Both the position numbers and the translations under genes were made by a program. Below the pieces are notes generated by a model. The model saw nothing but the letters and a program-made list of their open reading frames with translations, was not told where the DNA came from and searched no databases. A DNA stretch of 64,000 nucleotides from JBBECE01 sp040881985 (GTDB lineage Bacteria > Pseudomonadota > Alphaproteobacteria > Rhizobiales > Devosiaceae). Below, one piece after another: positions 32,350-41,868 of this stretch. The stretch spans positions 76,591 through 140,590 of the forward strand of contig JBBECE010000010.1 in the NCBI GenBank assembly GCA_040881985.1. Direction: 5' to 3'. Positions within the stretch are counted from its first letter, which is position 1. Every line of letters begins with the position of its first letter.

Positions 32350-33471
32350 CTAGGCCTCCGCTTCTTCGGCGGCTTCTTTCTGAGGCCGGCGCAAACTCAA
32401 CCAGGTGAAGAAGTTCTCGAGCGGGACGCGGAAGAGACCTTCCATGGCGCCGGTGAAGAGAATGACCAGCGCCTGGATGACGACGACCATTTCCTTGGGG
32501 ACGTCCGGCATAACGAAGGCCAGTTCCTGTCCCCCCTGATAAAGCGCGCCGAAGAGGATCGCGGCGAGCCCGATGCCGATCGGATGGTTGCGTCCCATCA
32601 GTCCGACGGCGATCCCGACAAAGCCGTAGCCGGAGACAAAATCGAGGACGAGCCGGTTCTGGACGCTCAACACCTGGTTGACGGCGATCATCGAGGCGAG
32701 CGCCCCGGAGATGACCATGGCAATCATGATCAGGCGCGAATTCGACAGGCCCGCATAGTGGGCCGCCGAGGGATTGAGGCCGAGGGCGCGGAGCTTGTAG
32801 CCGAGCTCGGTGCGCCAGATCAGGATATAGACGAAGATCAGCGCCGCGACCGCGATGACCAAGGTCATGTTGACCGGCGAGTAACCGAAATAATCGAAGA
32901 ATTCGCGCAGTTGCGGAATGCGTCCGGGGACCGGGATCTGCTCGGATTCGGGGGCCATCTGGCCGGGCTTTTTCAGCACCCTGTTCAGCATATAGACCAT
33001 CAGCGCGGCGGCGATAAAATTGAACATGATCGTCGTTATGACGACGTGGCTGCCGCGCTTGGCTTGCAGATAGCCGGGTACAAAGGCCCAGGCGCCGCCG
33101 ATCGCCGCCGCCGCCAGCATGCCGGCGCCCATCACCAGCAGCCAATGGGTATTGCCGAGCCAAAGGCCGACGACGATGGCGCCGAGCCCGGCGACATAGG
33201 CCTGGCCTTCGGCGCCGATGTTGAAGAGGCCGGCATGGGCAGCGACCGCGAAGGCCAATCCGGCGAAGACAAAGTTGGAGGCGAAAAAGAGGGTGTAGCC
33301 GACGCCTTCGCCATAGCCAAAGGCGCCGAACAGCATGACCTCGACCGCGCGAAGCGGGCTCTCGCCGATAAACAGAACGACGAGACCGGATACCGCGAAG
33401 GCGAGGATAAGATTGAGCGCCGGGACAAGGGTGACGTCGGCCCATTTCGGCAGCGGGCGGCGGGCGCTCAC
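32350..33471 (-). CDS. nucleoside ABC transporter permease (BMP-type system, first permease)
   Basis: 373 residues with about ten membrane helices. VAAHAGLFNIGAEGQAYVAGLGA and RALGLNPSAAHYAGLSNSRL mark the YufP-type permease. The start is the GTG whose last bases overlap the ATPase stop (GTGA); upstream open frame runs into the ATPase gene and is not protein-like. The C-terminus is Glu/Ala-rich. Confidence 0.92.
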   Translation of the reverse strand: MSARRPLPKWADVTLVPALNLILAFAVSGLVVLFIGESPLRAVEVMLFGAFGYGEGVGYTLFFASNFVFAGLAFAVAAHAGLFNIGAEGQAYVAGLGAIVVGLWLGNTHWLLVMGAGMLAAAAIGGAWAFVPGYLQAKRGSHVVITTIMFNFIAAALMVYMLNRVLKKPGQMAPESEQIPVPGRIPQLREFFDYFGYSPVNMTLVIAVAALIFVYILIWRTELGYKLRALGLNPSAAHYAGLSNSRLIMIAMVISGALASMIAVNQVLSVQNRLVLDFVSGYGFVGIAVGLMGRNHPIGIGLAAILFGALYQGGQELAFVMPDVPKEMVVVIQALVILFTGAMEGLFRVPLENFFTWLSLRRPQKEAAEEAEA

Positions 33472-35051
33472 TCTGCGGCCCGCTTGCGTTCGATGCCGGC
33501 CATGAGGAGGCCAAGTTCGCCTTCGGTGGCGATTTCGGGGTCGGCTTCGCCAACAATCTCGCCGGCGAACATGACGAGGATGCGGTCGGAGAGCGAGCGG
33601 ATTTCGTCGAGTTCGACCGAGACCAAAAGGATCGCCTTGCCGGCGTCGCGCATCGCGATGATGCGATTGTGGATGAATTCGATCGCCCCGATATCGACGC
33701 CGCGGGTCGGCTGGCCGACGACGAGGACGACGGGGTTGGCCTCCATCTCGCGCGCGAGGACAATCTTCTGCTGGTTGCCGCCGGAGAAATTGCCGGTCTT
33801 GAGGCGGACGTTGAGCGGGCGGATGTCGAAATTCTTCATCCGCTCGAGCGCTTCCTTGCAGGAGGCGTTGATCGAGAGGAACCCGCCGGCGCCGTATTTG
33901 TCGAGGTCCTGATAGCCGAGAATCGAGTTTTCCCATTCCTCGAAGGCGGTGATGAGGCCCAACCGGTGGCGGTCCTCCGGGACGTGGGCGAGGCCGGCAC
34001 TGCGGGCGCGGGCGCCGCCGTCATCGCCGCGGAACGAGACGGGCGCCCCGGAAATCCTGACGCCGCCGGAGGCGGGGCGCCGCATGCCGGTCACCGCCTC
34101 GAGGAGCTCGGACTGGCCGTTGCCGGCGACCCCGGCAATGCCGACGATTTCGCCGGCTCGGACGGAGAAGGAGACATTCTTGACGCGAGGCACGCCGAAA
34201 TCGTCGTGGACGGTAAGGTTCTCGACCTGCAAGACGACTTCGCCGGGTTTGGCGGGACCCTTCTGGACCCTGAGGAGCACGCGGCGGCCGACCATCAGTT
34301 CGGCGAGTTCTTCGGGACTGGTATGGCTGGTCTCGAGCGTGCCGACCATCGCGCCCCGGCGCATCACCGAGACCGCGTCGGTGATCGCCATGATTTCTCT
34401 GAGCTTGTGGGTAATGAGGATGATGGTCTTGCCCTGCTCGCGCAGCTGGTTCAGCACGCGAAACAAGTGATCGGCTTCGGCGGGCGTGAGCACCCCGGTC
34501 GGTTCGTCAAGGATCAGCACCTCGGCACCCCGGTAAAGCGCTTTGAGAATCTCGACCCGCTGCTGCTGGCCGACCGAGACATCCTCGACGATGGCGTCGG
34601 GATCGACGGTCAGCGAATAATCCTCGGCGAGGCGCTGCAGGACGGCGCGGGCCCGCGTCAGACTGGTCTTCAGGAGCTGGCTGTCTTCCGCGCCGAGAAT
34701 GACGTTTTCCAAGATCGAGAAATTATCGACCAGCATGAAGTGCTGGTGGACCATGCCAATGCCAAGCTTGAGGGCATGGCGCGAATCGGTAATGGCGACT
34801 TTCGTGCCGTTGACGAAGATCTCGCCGGAATCGGTGGAGTAGAAGCCGTAGAGGATCGACATCAGGGTCGATTTGCCGGCGCCGTTTTCCCCGACGATGC
34901 CGTGGATAGTGCCGCGGCGGACCTTGAGGTCGATATTCTTGTTGGCGTGGACGGGGCCAAAACTCTTGTTGATGCCGGAAAGCTCGACGGCCCATTCGGA
35001 AACAGCGGCCGTCGCCGGCCGCTGCTCCTGTTTGGTGTCAGGTCTATCCAC
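33468..35051 (-). CDS. nucleoside ABC transporter ATPase, two nucleotide-binding domains
   Basis: 527 residues containing two fused ATPase domains, like RbsA/YufO. Domain 1: Walker A GENGAGKST, signature VSVGQQQRVEILKAL, Walker B LILDEPTGVLT. Domain 2: GVAGNGQSELL (degenerate Walker A), signature NFSGGNQQKIVLARE, and VVLVVGQPTRGVD, where the usual Walker B Glu is a Gln. The second site is thus probably inactive or slow, as is typical for this family. Located 21 bases after the binding-protein gene. Confidence 0.94.
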   Translation of the reverse strand: MDRPDTKQEQRPATAAVSEWAVELSGINKSFGPVHANKNIDLKVRRGTIHGIVGENGAGKSTLMSILYGFYSTDSGEIFVNGTKVAITDSRHALKLGIGMVHQHFMLVDNFSILENVILGAEDSQLLKTSLTRARAVLQRLAEDYSLTVDPDAIVEDVSVGQQQRVEILKALYRGAEVLILDEPTGVLTPAEADHLFRVLNQLREQGKTIILITHKLREIMAITDAVSVMRRGAMVGTLETSHTSPEELAELMVGRRVLLRVQKGPAKPGEVVLQVENLTVHDDFGVPRVKNVSFSVRAGEIVGIAGVAGNGQSELLEAVTGMRRPASGGVRISGAPVSFRGDDGGARARSAGLAHVPEDRHRLGLITAFEEWENSILGYQDLDKYGAGGFLSINASCKEALERMKNFDIRPLNVRLKTGNFSGGNQQKIVLAREMEANPVVLVVGQPTRGVDIGAIEFIHNRIIAMRDAGKAILLVSVELDEIRSLSDRILVMFAGEIVGEADPEIATEGELGLLMAGIERKRAAE

Positions 35052-35072
35052 GAAGGAACCCCGTCGCGGCGA

Positions 35073-36074
35073 TCACATCGGGCAGGAATCGTCCGACATG
35101 TAGTCGTGGACCTGGATCGCGCCCGACTGAATTTGGGCCGAGAGTTCGTCGACCCTGGTTTTCATCGCGTCGGTGATGAGCGCGGCGTTGTGCTCGTCGA
35201 GCGAGTAGCCGACGCCCTCCTGGGCAAGGCCCATTCCCACAAAGCCGGAGGTCCATTCGCCGTTCATCTCGTCGTTGAAGGCATCGATGACGGCGACGTC
35301 GACGCGCTTGATCATCGAGGTCAGGACGTGGCCGGGCTGCAGGTAGTTCTGGTTGGAGTCGACGCCGATGGCGAAAAGCCCGGCATCGGCCGCCGCCTGC
35401 AGAACCCCGAGACCCGAGCCGCCGGCCGCCGCAAAGACGACGTCGGCGCCGCGCTCGAAGTCGGCACGGGTCAACTCGCCGGCGGTCACCGGATCGTTCC
35501 AGGCCGCGGGCGTGGTGCCCGTGTAGTTTTCAAAGATTTCGATACCAGGATTGACCGCCTTGGCGCCCTGGGCATAGCCGCAATAGAACTTGTGGATGAT
35601 CGGAATGTCCATACCGCCGACGAAGCCGACTTTGCCGGTCGCCGACTTCATCGCCGCGATGGCGCCAACGAGGAAGGAACCGGTATGCTCGTCGAAGATC
35701 ACCGAACGCACGTTGGGCAGGTCAACGACGCCGTCGATGATGGCGAAATGCAGGTCGGGGAACTCGGCGGCGACCGTGGTCAGCGCGACCGCCCACGAGA
35801 ACCCGGCCATGACGATCGGATTGGCGCCGCGGCGGGCGAACTGGCGCAGAACCTGTTCGCGCTGGGCGTCGTTTTGCAGCTCGAAGTCGGAGAATGGCTG
35901 GCCGGTTGCCGCGGCCCACTCCGTTGCCCCGTTGAAGGCGGCTTCGTTGAACGATTTGTCGAATTTGCCGCCGAGGTCGTAAATGACGGCGGGTTCGGCC
36001 ATTGCCGCACCGGCAGTCAACGCGCCGAGCGCGATGCCGCCTGCCACAAGGGCCAGGATTTTGATGGATTTCAT
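35073..36074 (-). CDS. BMP-family periplasmic nucleoside-binding protein
   Basis: 333 residues. The start at MKSIKILAL gives a signal peptide cleaved after AMA (residue 26). The mature protein has the Bmp domain: YDLGGKFDKSFNEAAFNGA (base and ribose site), EHTGSFLVGAIAA and FVGGMDIPIIHKFYCGYAQGA. There is no lipobox, so it should be soluble in the periplasm. First gene of the 13-kb leftward nucleoside operon, preceded by CAGGGAGAAACAA. Confidence 0.94.
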   Translation of the reverse strand: MKSIKILALVAGGIALGALTAGAAMAEPAVIYDLGGKFDKSFNEAAFNGATEWAAATGQPFSDFELQNDAQREQVLRQFARRGANPIVMAGFSWAVALTTVAAEFPDLHFAIIDGVVDLPNVRSVIFDEHTGSFLVGAIAAMKSATGKVGFVGGMDIPIIHKFYCGYAQGAKAVNPGIEIFENYTGTTPAAWNDPVTAGELTRADFERGADVVFAAAGGSGLGVLQAAADAGLFAIGVDSNQNYLQPGHVLTSMIKRVDVAVIDAFNDEMNGEWTSGFVGMGLAQEGVGYSLDEHNAALITDAMKTRVDELSAQIQSGAIQVHDYMSDDSCPM

Positions 36075-36187
36075 TTGTTTCTCCCTGTGTCGCAACGGAG
36101 TGGCGGATGGGCCGCCAAGAATACACCGCGCGCGATGGGGCAAATACAATCGCTTTAGGCCAAGCGCCGCAAGAGAAATCCGGCGTT

Positions 36188-36205
36188 TTTGAACAATCGG
36201 TCAAA
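36188..36205. promoter_or_regulatory. candidate operator TTTGA-N8-TCAAA in the nucleoside operon leader
   Basis: A 5-base inverted repeat lies about 114 bases upstream of the binding-protein ATG in an A/T-richer part of the 281-base divergent intergenic region (36075-36355). On the minus strand it includes TTGACC, a possible -35, with no convincing -10. It could bind a nucleoside-responsive repressor; this is speculative. Confidence 0.25.
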
Positions 36206-36355
36206 TTTTCTGGGATTTGCAACAGAGCTTATGACAGGGCTGCCCGCGACGCTGGCCGGCCAAGGCAATTCGGCTCGAGGGGCGGCGAGGCGGGGAGAGA
36301 CATAAGGGCGTCATCGTCGACGGCGAGACTGGGCGGGCGAAATCCGGAGGCCAAG

Positions 36356-37561
36356 ATGCGCGCATTGGCGATTTCTATCCTGACACTTGCGGTGGCCGCC
36401 GCGGCTCTGCCCGCCCCCGGCCAGGTGGCCCGTGCCGACGGAACGGTCAGGATTGCGACCTTCAACGCCTCGATGTTCCGCCCCAAGGCGGGGCAGCTCG
36501 CGGCCGAGCTCGGCGACGGCGAAAGCGCACACATTCAAGCGGTGGCGGCAATCCTGCAACGGGTCAGGCCCGACATCGTCCTCATCAACGAGTTCGACTT
36601 CGACCGGGCTTCGGCCGGGGCTTTCGCGAAAAATTATCTCGAGGTCGGCCAGGGCGGCGGACTCTCCCCGATCGCTTATGCGCACCGGTTCATCGCTCCT
36701 TCGAACACCGGGGTCGCAACCGGGTTCGACCTCGACAACAATGGCGAGGTGGGCGGGCCGGGCGACGCGCAGGGATTCGGGTTCTTCGACGGACAGTACG
36801 GGATGCTGGTGCTCTCGAGATACCCGATCCTCGAGAACGAGGCGCGAACGTTCCAGAATTTCCGCTGGACCGAAATGCCGGGAAACCGGCTCGAAGACAT
36901 CGCCGGCCCGGAAGGGTTCTACAGCGTCGAGGAAGCGGAGGTGCTCAGGCTCTCCTCAAAAAGCCATTGGGACGTGCCGGTCGATCTCGAAGCGTGCGTG
37001 CTGCACCTTTTGACGGCGCATCCGACCCCGCCGGTCTTTGACGGCGAGGAGGATCGCAACGGCAGGCGCAATGCCGACGAAATCCGCCTCTGGGCCGACT
37101 ATGTGGCCGGGGCGGATTACATCGTCGACGACAACGGCCGGACCGGCGGGCTGGCGGAAGGCGCGCTGTTCGCGATCGCCGGGGACTACAATGCCGACCG
37201 ACTCGACGGCGACGGCCGCCGCGAGGCGATCGCGGCGCTGCTGGCCTCCGGACTGCTGACCGACCCCGGGGCGGCGAGTTTCGGAGGCGAAGAAGCATCG
37301 CGGCTACAGGGCGGCAAGAACCAAAGCCATTCCGGCGCCGCAGGCCTCGACACCGCCGATTTCGGCGACGTCGAAGCCTGGGATCCGGGCAATCTCAGGG
37401 TCGACTACGTGCTCCCCGCTTCGCGGCTGCAGCTTCTCGACGCGGGCGTCTTCTGGCCGGCCGAAGCGGAGGCCGACCGCGAATTGCTGGCGCTTGCCGA
37501 CGGCACGCCGGTCTCCGACCATCACCTGGTCTGGGCGGATATTGCCTGCCCCGCCGAATGA
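36356..37561 (+). CDS. secreted endonuclease/exonuclease/phosphatase-fold protein
   Basis: 401 residues with a signal peptide (cleavage near ARA, residue 24). EEP-fold motifs appear in order: RIATFNASMF, the metal-binding Glu in VLINEFDFD, IAGDYNADRLDGDG and SDHHLVWADI. A loop with FDLDNNGEVGGPGDAQGFG resembles an Asp-rich calcium-type insertion. The family includes nucleases and phosphodiesterases, so an extracellular nuclease is possible, and its position divergent from the nucleoside importer would fit. The start has CGGAGG seven bases upstream. Confidence 0.8.
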   Translation: MRALAISILTLAVAAAALPAPGQVARADGTVRIATFNASMFRPKAGQLAAELGDGESAHIQAVAAILQRVRPDIVLINEFDFDRASAGAFAKNYLEVGQGGGLSPIAYAHRFIAPSNTGVATGFDLDNNGEVGGPGDAQGFGFFDGQYGMLVLSRYPILENEARTFQNFRWTEMPGNRLEDIAGPEGFYSVEEAEVLRLSSKSHWDVPVDLEACVLHLLTAHPTPPVFDGEEDRNGRRNADEIRLWADYVAGADYIVDDNGRTGGLAEGALFAIAGDYNADRLDGDGRREAIAALLASGLLTDPGAASFGGEEASRLQGGKNQSHSGAAGLDTADFGDVEAWDPGNLRVDYVLPASRLQLLDAGVFWPAEAEADRELLALADGTPVSDHHLVWADIACPAE

Positions 37562-37573
37562 GCGGGCAGATTG

Positions 37574-38038
37574 CTAGCTCGCCGGCAGCGGCCGGGAGGT
37601 CGCCCCGATGGCGCCGGCGAACCGCTCGAAAAACCGGTCGATCACCGATTGGGCGCTGCGGCCGACGAGCGCGGTCCCCATGCCGCCGATGGCGCTGTCG
37701 AGGGCGCCTTCGGCGGTAAAGGCGAGGACGGTCCCCTCGGGATGGTCGGCGATCCCCACGTCAGCTGAGCCGCGGACACCGCCGAGCCAGCCGCCATGGC
37801 CCTTGCCGGACAAGGTGTAGCGCTCGGCGACGATGATGTCGGACAGCGCCAGATTGCCCGAAAAGCTCAAATGGATTGGACCGAAATCGACCCCGATTTC
37901 AGCCTCCAGCGCGCTGTCGGAGACGAATTCGATGCGGGTGCAGCCGGGAATGCAGGCCTGCAGCGTCGCCGTATCGTTGAGGGCTTCCCAGACCCGCATG
38001 CGCGGGGCGGTCAACAGATATCGTCCTGCGAACTTCAC
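37574..38038 (-). CDS. CoxG-like SRPBCC family protein
   Basis: 154 residues. The N-terminus (MKFAGRYLLTAPRMRVWEALND, then LQACIPGCTRI) matches carbon monoxide dehydrogenase subunit G, a START/SRPBCC-fold protein that can tether molybdo-hydroxylases to the membrane. A hydrophobic Gly/Ala stretch precedes the C-terminal helix. No coxMSL-type genes are nearby, so the function of this lone copy is unknown. Confidence 0.8.
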   Translation of the reverse strand: MKFAGRYLLTAPRMRVWEALNDTATLQACIPGCTRIEFVSDSALEAEIGVDFGPIHLSFSGNLALSDIIVAERYTLSGKGHGGWLGGVRGSADVGIADHPEGTVLAFTAEGALDSAIGGMGTALVGRSAQSVIDRFFERFAGAIGATSRPLPAS

Positions 38039-38189
38039 CGGGATTCCCCGCTTATTCGGATCGGGCCCTTTACCTGAGGCTTTTTCGCACCAATATCAGC
38101 GAAATAGACGCTTTGCGGCCGGCTTTCAATTGTAAGGCGCGCCGGGAGCGGGAATCATCGGCCGCAACGGCCATCGAGGGGACCACGTC

Positions 38190-39389
38190 ATGGCAAAGAA
38201 CCCGGTGCAGACGGCCGACAAACCGCTGCAATATCTCGACAAGGCGATGGGTGCGATCCGCGACCTCGGCCTGTGGCCGCAGGTGGTCGAGGAGCAGCCG
38301 ATCACGGGCCTGTTGCAGCAGATCACCGACCTCGACGAGACGCGAATCGTCCTGATCGGGCGGACGCTCAACCAGGCCTCGACCTTCAACGAGGTGGTGC
38401 GCGAGCAGGTGGCGGCGATGACGGTGGGCAGCCGCTACGAGACGATCACCAAGGGTTTCGACTCGATCCGCGACGACGCCAAGGGGCTGGTCGACCAGCT
38501 CGGGGACGCGAAGATCGATATGCTGGAGCGGGCCTCGAACATCTGGATGAAGATTTCGCGTGGCGACATTTCGACCCGCTTCAACAAGATCCGCGACACC
38601 TATCTCGACGTCTCCAGGGACACCAAGGAACAGATCGACCGCGAAACCACGATCCTCGAGGCGTATCGCGACTTCCGGGGGGCATTGAAACAATCCGAAG
38701 TGATGGCACTCGAAGTCCTGGCGACGGCGGAGGCCAAGCTGAACCAGCGGCGCATGGCGCTGGAAGCGGCGGCAAAGGATCTGTCGGGGTTTTCGAGCGG
38801 CACCCCGGCCGACCGGGCGCGGTTAGAGATGGCGCGCGACGAGCGGCTGAGGGAAATGCAGAACGAGGAGCGCCGCTACCAGATCGCCAAGGATCTCAGC
38901 GACAATCTGACGATCTCCTACAACACCTCGGAAGTGATCATGGCGAGGCTGATGCAGACGACCAGCGCCAAGGAACGGGTCTATCAGCAGTCGATCACGT
39001 TCTTCTCGACCAACGAGACGGTGCTGACGGCGCTTTCGGCCTCGTTCACCGGCATGTTCGGACTGCATGAATCGACCGAAACCCTCAACGCGATGAAGCA
39101 AGGTATGTCGAAGAGCCTGGAGACGCTCTCCGAGATCGGCGACAAGGTGCAGGAAGCGGCGCTGAAGGCCGGTTACGGGCCGACGATCCGGGCGGACGCG
39201 GTCAAAAAGCTCGTCGACAGCGTCGTCAATTTCCAGGAGCGCAGCCAGGCGATCATCGCCGAAATGCGCAAGCTCGCGACCCAGAATTCGGCGGAAATCC
39301 GCGAGGCGGTGGAAGACGGCAAGCGCCGGCTGGCGCGGCTCGCCGCCGAAGGCAATGCGCTCCTTCTGGAGACGCACTCCAAGGTTTAG
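38190..39389 (+). CDS. uncharacterised helical protein, first gene of a three-gene operon
   Basis: 399 residues, no signal peptide or membrane span, almost wholly helical with coiled-coil-like stretches (residues 100-220 and 340-395). Notable blocks are ETITKGFDSIRDDAKGLVDQ, DISTRFNKIRDTYLDVSRDT and QTTSAKERVYQQSITFFSTN followed by SASFTGMFGLHESTETL. The helical layout is loosely reminiscent of TelA/KlaA toxic-anion-resistance proteins, but I cannot support that assignment. ATG follows GAGGGGACCACGTC. It is 33 bases from the next gene; the three genes appear to form one transcript. Confidence 0.75.
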   Translation: MAKNPVQTADKPLQYLDKAMGAIRDLGLWPQVVEEQPITGLLQQITDLDETRIVLIGRTLNQASTFNEVVREQVAAMTVGSRYETITKGFDSIRDDAKGLVDQLGDAKIDMLERASNIWMKISRGDISTRFNKIRDTYLDVSRDTKEQIDRETTILEAYRDFRGALKQSEVMALEVLATAEAKLNQRRMALEAAAKDLSGFSSGTPADRARLEMARDERLREMQNEERRYQIAKDLSDNLTISYNTSEVIMARLMQTTSAKERVYQQSITFFSTNETVLTALSASFTGMFGLHESTETLNAMKQGMSKSLETLSEIGDKVQEAALKAGYGPTIRADAVKKLVDSVVNFQERSQAIIAEMRKLATQNSAEIREAVEDGKRRLARLAAEGNALLLETHSKV

Positions 39390-39422
39390 GGGGAGCAAGA
39401 AGGCGACCTCCAACAGGCTGCA

Positions 39423-40358
39423 ATGAGCGATACGACCCAAGACACACTGCCGCTCGACCACGTGATGCTGGCGATGGACGTGGTGGATACGCTGCGCCAT
39501 CGGCAGGATCTGGTCGAGCGCGAACTCGACGAGGAGAAGCGCGCCGCGTCCCTGATCGGCAAGCTGCGCGGCATCTATGCCGAGCAAGGCATCGACGTGC
39601 CCGACCATATCCTCAAGGAGGGGGTCGACGCGCTGGCCGAAAGCCGGTTCGCCTATTCCCCGCCGCGTCGGGGGTTTGGCGGCCTGCTGGCGACTTTTTA
39701 CGTCACCCGCGGCGCCTGGGGCCGGCCGCTGATCGCCATCGCGGTTGCCGCCGCGCTGGTATTTGGCGGCTACCAGTTCGCCTACCGGCCGTTCGTCGCG
39801 GCGCAACAGGCCGAGGCGTTGCGCCAGCTCGCCGAAGTGCTGCCGGCGCAGATGGATGGGCTCTACGACACGATCTACACCGAGACCAAAGAGCAGGAGG
39901 CGGTGCGCCGGGCGACCGCCATCCGCGAGCGCGGCAAGGTGGCCGCCGCCGAGGGGGATTCGGCGGGCGCGGCAAAGGCGGTGGCGGACCTCACCGGGGT
40001 GCGCGACCAGCTCCGCCGCGAATTCAGGCTCAAGATCGTCAATCGCGCCGGCGAGGAAACCGGGGTCTGGACCTTCCCCGACGTCAATACCGAGGCGACC
40101 AACTTCTACATCGTCGTCGAGGCGGTCTCCCCGGACGACGAGGTGCTGACGGTGCCAATCGAGAACGAGGAGAGCGGGGTGGTCGAGGCGGTCAGCAAGT
40201 GGGCGGTCCGGGTATCGGAACCCGTCTATCAGGCGGTAAGGCAGGACAAGCTCGACGACGGCATCATCCAGCAGAACATTATCGGGGTGAAGCAGTTCGG
40301 CTATCTCGAGGTCGACTATGTGGTGCCGGTGCTCGGCGGGGCGATCACCCAATGGTAG
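39423..40358 (+). CDS. uncharacterised single-span membrane protein, second gene of the three-gene operon (possibly DUF6384)
   Basis: 311 residues. An acidic cytoplasmic N-terminal region (DHVMLAMDVVDTLRHRQDLVERELDEEK; about 1-95) is followed by one membrane helix (residues 102-120, IAIAVAAALVFGGYQFA). A periplasmic domain follows, with a helical neck (EALRQLAEVLPAQMDGLYD) and a beta-rich end (NTEATNFYIVVEAVSPDDEV, then YLEVDYVVPVLGG). It resembles proteins labelled DUF6384 in memory, which I could not confirm. Ten bases before the third gene. A plausible membrane tether for the two soluble partners. Confidence 0.7.
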   Translation: MSDTTQDTLPLDHVMLAMDVVDTLRHRQDLVERELDEEKRAASLIGKLRGIYAEQGIDVPDHILKEGVDALAESRFAYSPPRRGFGGLLATFYVTRGAWGRPLIAIAVAAALVFGGYQFAYRPFVAAQQAEALRQLAEVLPAQMDGLYDTIYTETKEQEAVRRATAIRERGKVAAAEGDSAGAAKAVADLTGVRDQLRREFRLKIVNRAGEETGVWTFPDVNTEATNFYIVVEAVSPDDEVLTVPIENEESGVVEAVSKWAVRVSEPVYQAVRQDKLDDGIIQQNIIGVKQFGYLEVDYVVPVLGGAITQW

Positions 40359-40368
40359 CGAGACGCGC

Positions 40369-41868
40369 ATGCTGACCGGGCCGGAAGCGCTCAAATCGCT
40401 GAACGAGGCGCTGGACGAGGTGCGCGAGGAAGAACGCGGCATCGCCGGACGACTGTCGCAGGCCTCGGAGAAGGTGGCACGGCTGCGCGAGGCGGAGGCT
40501 GGGCATTTTCGCGGGCTCGCCGAGGAGCGTCTAGGCGCCGAGCAGCGAGCGGGGCTGACGAACCGGCTGTCGGCGGCCGAAAAGCGCGCCCGCGAGATGA
40601 TCGACCAGCATATCGCCGACACTGCCGAGACGCAGCAGAAGCTTGCCGGGCTCGACGCCGAGCTCGCAGCGCTCGGCAAGCGCCGGCACGCGGAGAACGA
40701 CAAGCTCGCGGCGGCGCAATCGGCGCTCGATGCGCTGGCTTCGACGGTGACCGCGGCGCTGGCGAAGGACCGAAAGTTCGCCGCCAGGCGCGGCGAGACC
40801 GGGCGGCTGTTCGAGGTGGCCGAGCGGGCGATGCAAAAGACCGCGCAAGCCGAGGCCGACCGCGAGGAAAAGGGCCGGCCCTACCGGTCGGATCTGTTGT
40901 TCATGTATTTGTGGGAGCGCGGTTACGGCACCAAGAACTACCGCGCCAACAACCTCATCCGGGCGCTCGACGGCTGGGTGGCGCGGCTTGTCGACTATTA
41001 CAATGCGCGGCCGAATTTCGCGATGCTCAACGAAATCCCGATGCGGCTGCGCGAGCATGCCGAACGGCTGAAGGCGGCGGCGGAGGCGGCGAGCGACGGG
41101 CTCGAGGCCGCCGAGATCGCGGCGGTCGACAAGGCCGGCGGCAAGTCAAGCCGGCTCGCCATCGAGGCGGCGCAGGCGGCAATCGCTAAAATCGACGCCG
41201 AGGTCGTCGAAATCGAGGACGATCGCGACGAGCTGGCGCGGGCGCAGCGGCACCTTGCCGAAGGCAGCGATCCGGCGTTCCGGGACGCGGTGCAACTGCT
41301 CGCCGAGAGCCTGATTCGCGAGGATATCACCGCGCTCTTCACCGAAGCGCGGGCGACCCCGTCGGGGCGCGACGATTCGATCGTCGCCCAGATCGACCAG
41401 GTCCGCCGGCAGATCGCCGAGGACGAGACCGAGGTGCGCGAGGACAAGGAGCGGTTGAAGGTTCTGGCGGCGCGGCGGCGCGATCTCGAGGACATCGAGT
41501 GGGAATTCAAGAAGGAGCGGTTCGACGACCCGCGCTCGACCTTCGGACAGGACGAATTGGTCGGCGACACCCTGGGCGAGTTTTTGCGGGGGGCGATTAC
41601 CGCGGCGACCTATTGGGGCCTCTGGCGCGCCTCGCAGTCGTGGCGCGACAGCACACGGCAGGCTGGTGGGCGGATCGGACTGCCGCGCGACCCGTTCCGC
41701 GGCACGCTCTGGCCGCCGGGCGGGGCACCCACTGCGCCGGCGGGCGTCTCCTGGGGCCGGCTGGGGGGCGCGATCGGCGGGGCGATCGCGGCATCGCTGT
41801 CGCGGCCGCGCTCGGGCTCGATGGGTTCCCGCCGGCATGGCGGGTTCAAGACCGGGGGTAAGTTCTAG
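40369..41868 (+). CDS. uncharacterised coiled-coil protein with Gly/Arg/Ser-rich tail, third gene of the three-gene operon
   Basis: 499 residues. Two long coiled-coil stretches (about 5-140 and 225-380) flank a compact motif at about 171-215 (SDLLFMYLWERGYGTKN, then ALDGWVARLVDYYNARPNF). After residue 390 comes a low-complexity tail: Trp/Arg-rich, then Gly/Pro-rich, ending HGGFKTGGKF. No signal peptide or clear membrane span. Its stop shares CTAG with the convergent lipoprotein gene. Family not recognised; it probably assembles with the membrane protein encoded just upstream. Confidence 0.72.
   Translation: MLTGPEALKSLNEALDEVREEERGIAGRLSQASEKVARLREAEAGHFRGLAEERLGAEQRAGLTNRLSAAEKRAREMIDQHIADTAETQQKLAGLDAELAALGKRRHAENDKLAAAQSALDALASTVTAALAKDRKFAARRGETGRLFEVAERAMQKTAQAEADREEKGRPYRSDLLFMYLWERGYGTKNYRANNLIRALDGWVARLVDYYNARPNFAMLNEIPMRLREHAERLKAAAEAASDGLEAAEIAAVDKAGGKSSRLAIEAAQAAIAKIDAEVVEIEDDRDELARAQRHLAEGSDPAFRDAVQLLAESLIREDITALFTEARATPSGRDDSIVAQIDQVRRQIAEDETEVREDKERLKVLAARRRDLEDIEWEFKKERFDDPRSTFGQDELVGDTLGEFLRGAITAATYWGLWRASQSWRDSTRQAGGRIGLPRDPFRGTLWPPGGAPTAPAGVSWGRLGGAIGGAIAASLSRPRSGSMGSRRHGGFKTGGKF

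Noticed and set aside
38190..39389. Assignment of the first protein of the three-gene operon to TelA/KlaA
   Set aside because: Only the general helical layout is similar; I could not align the conserved TelA core with confidence, so it is left unnamed.
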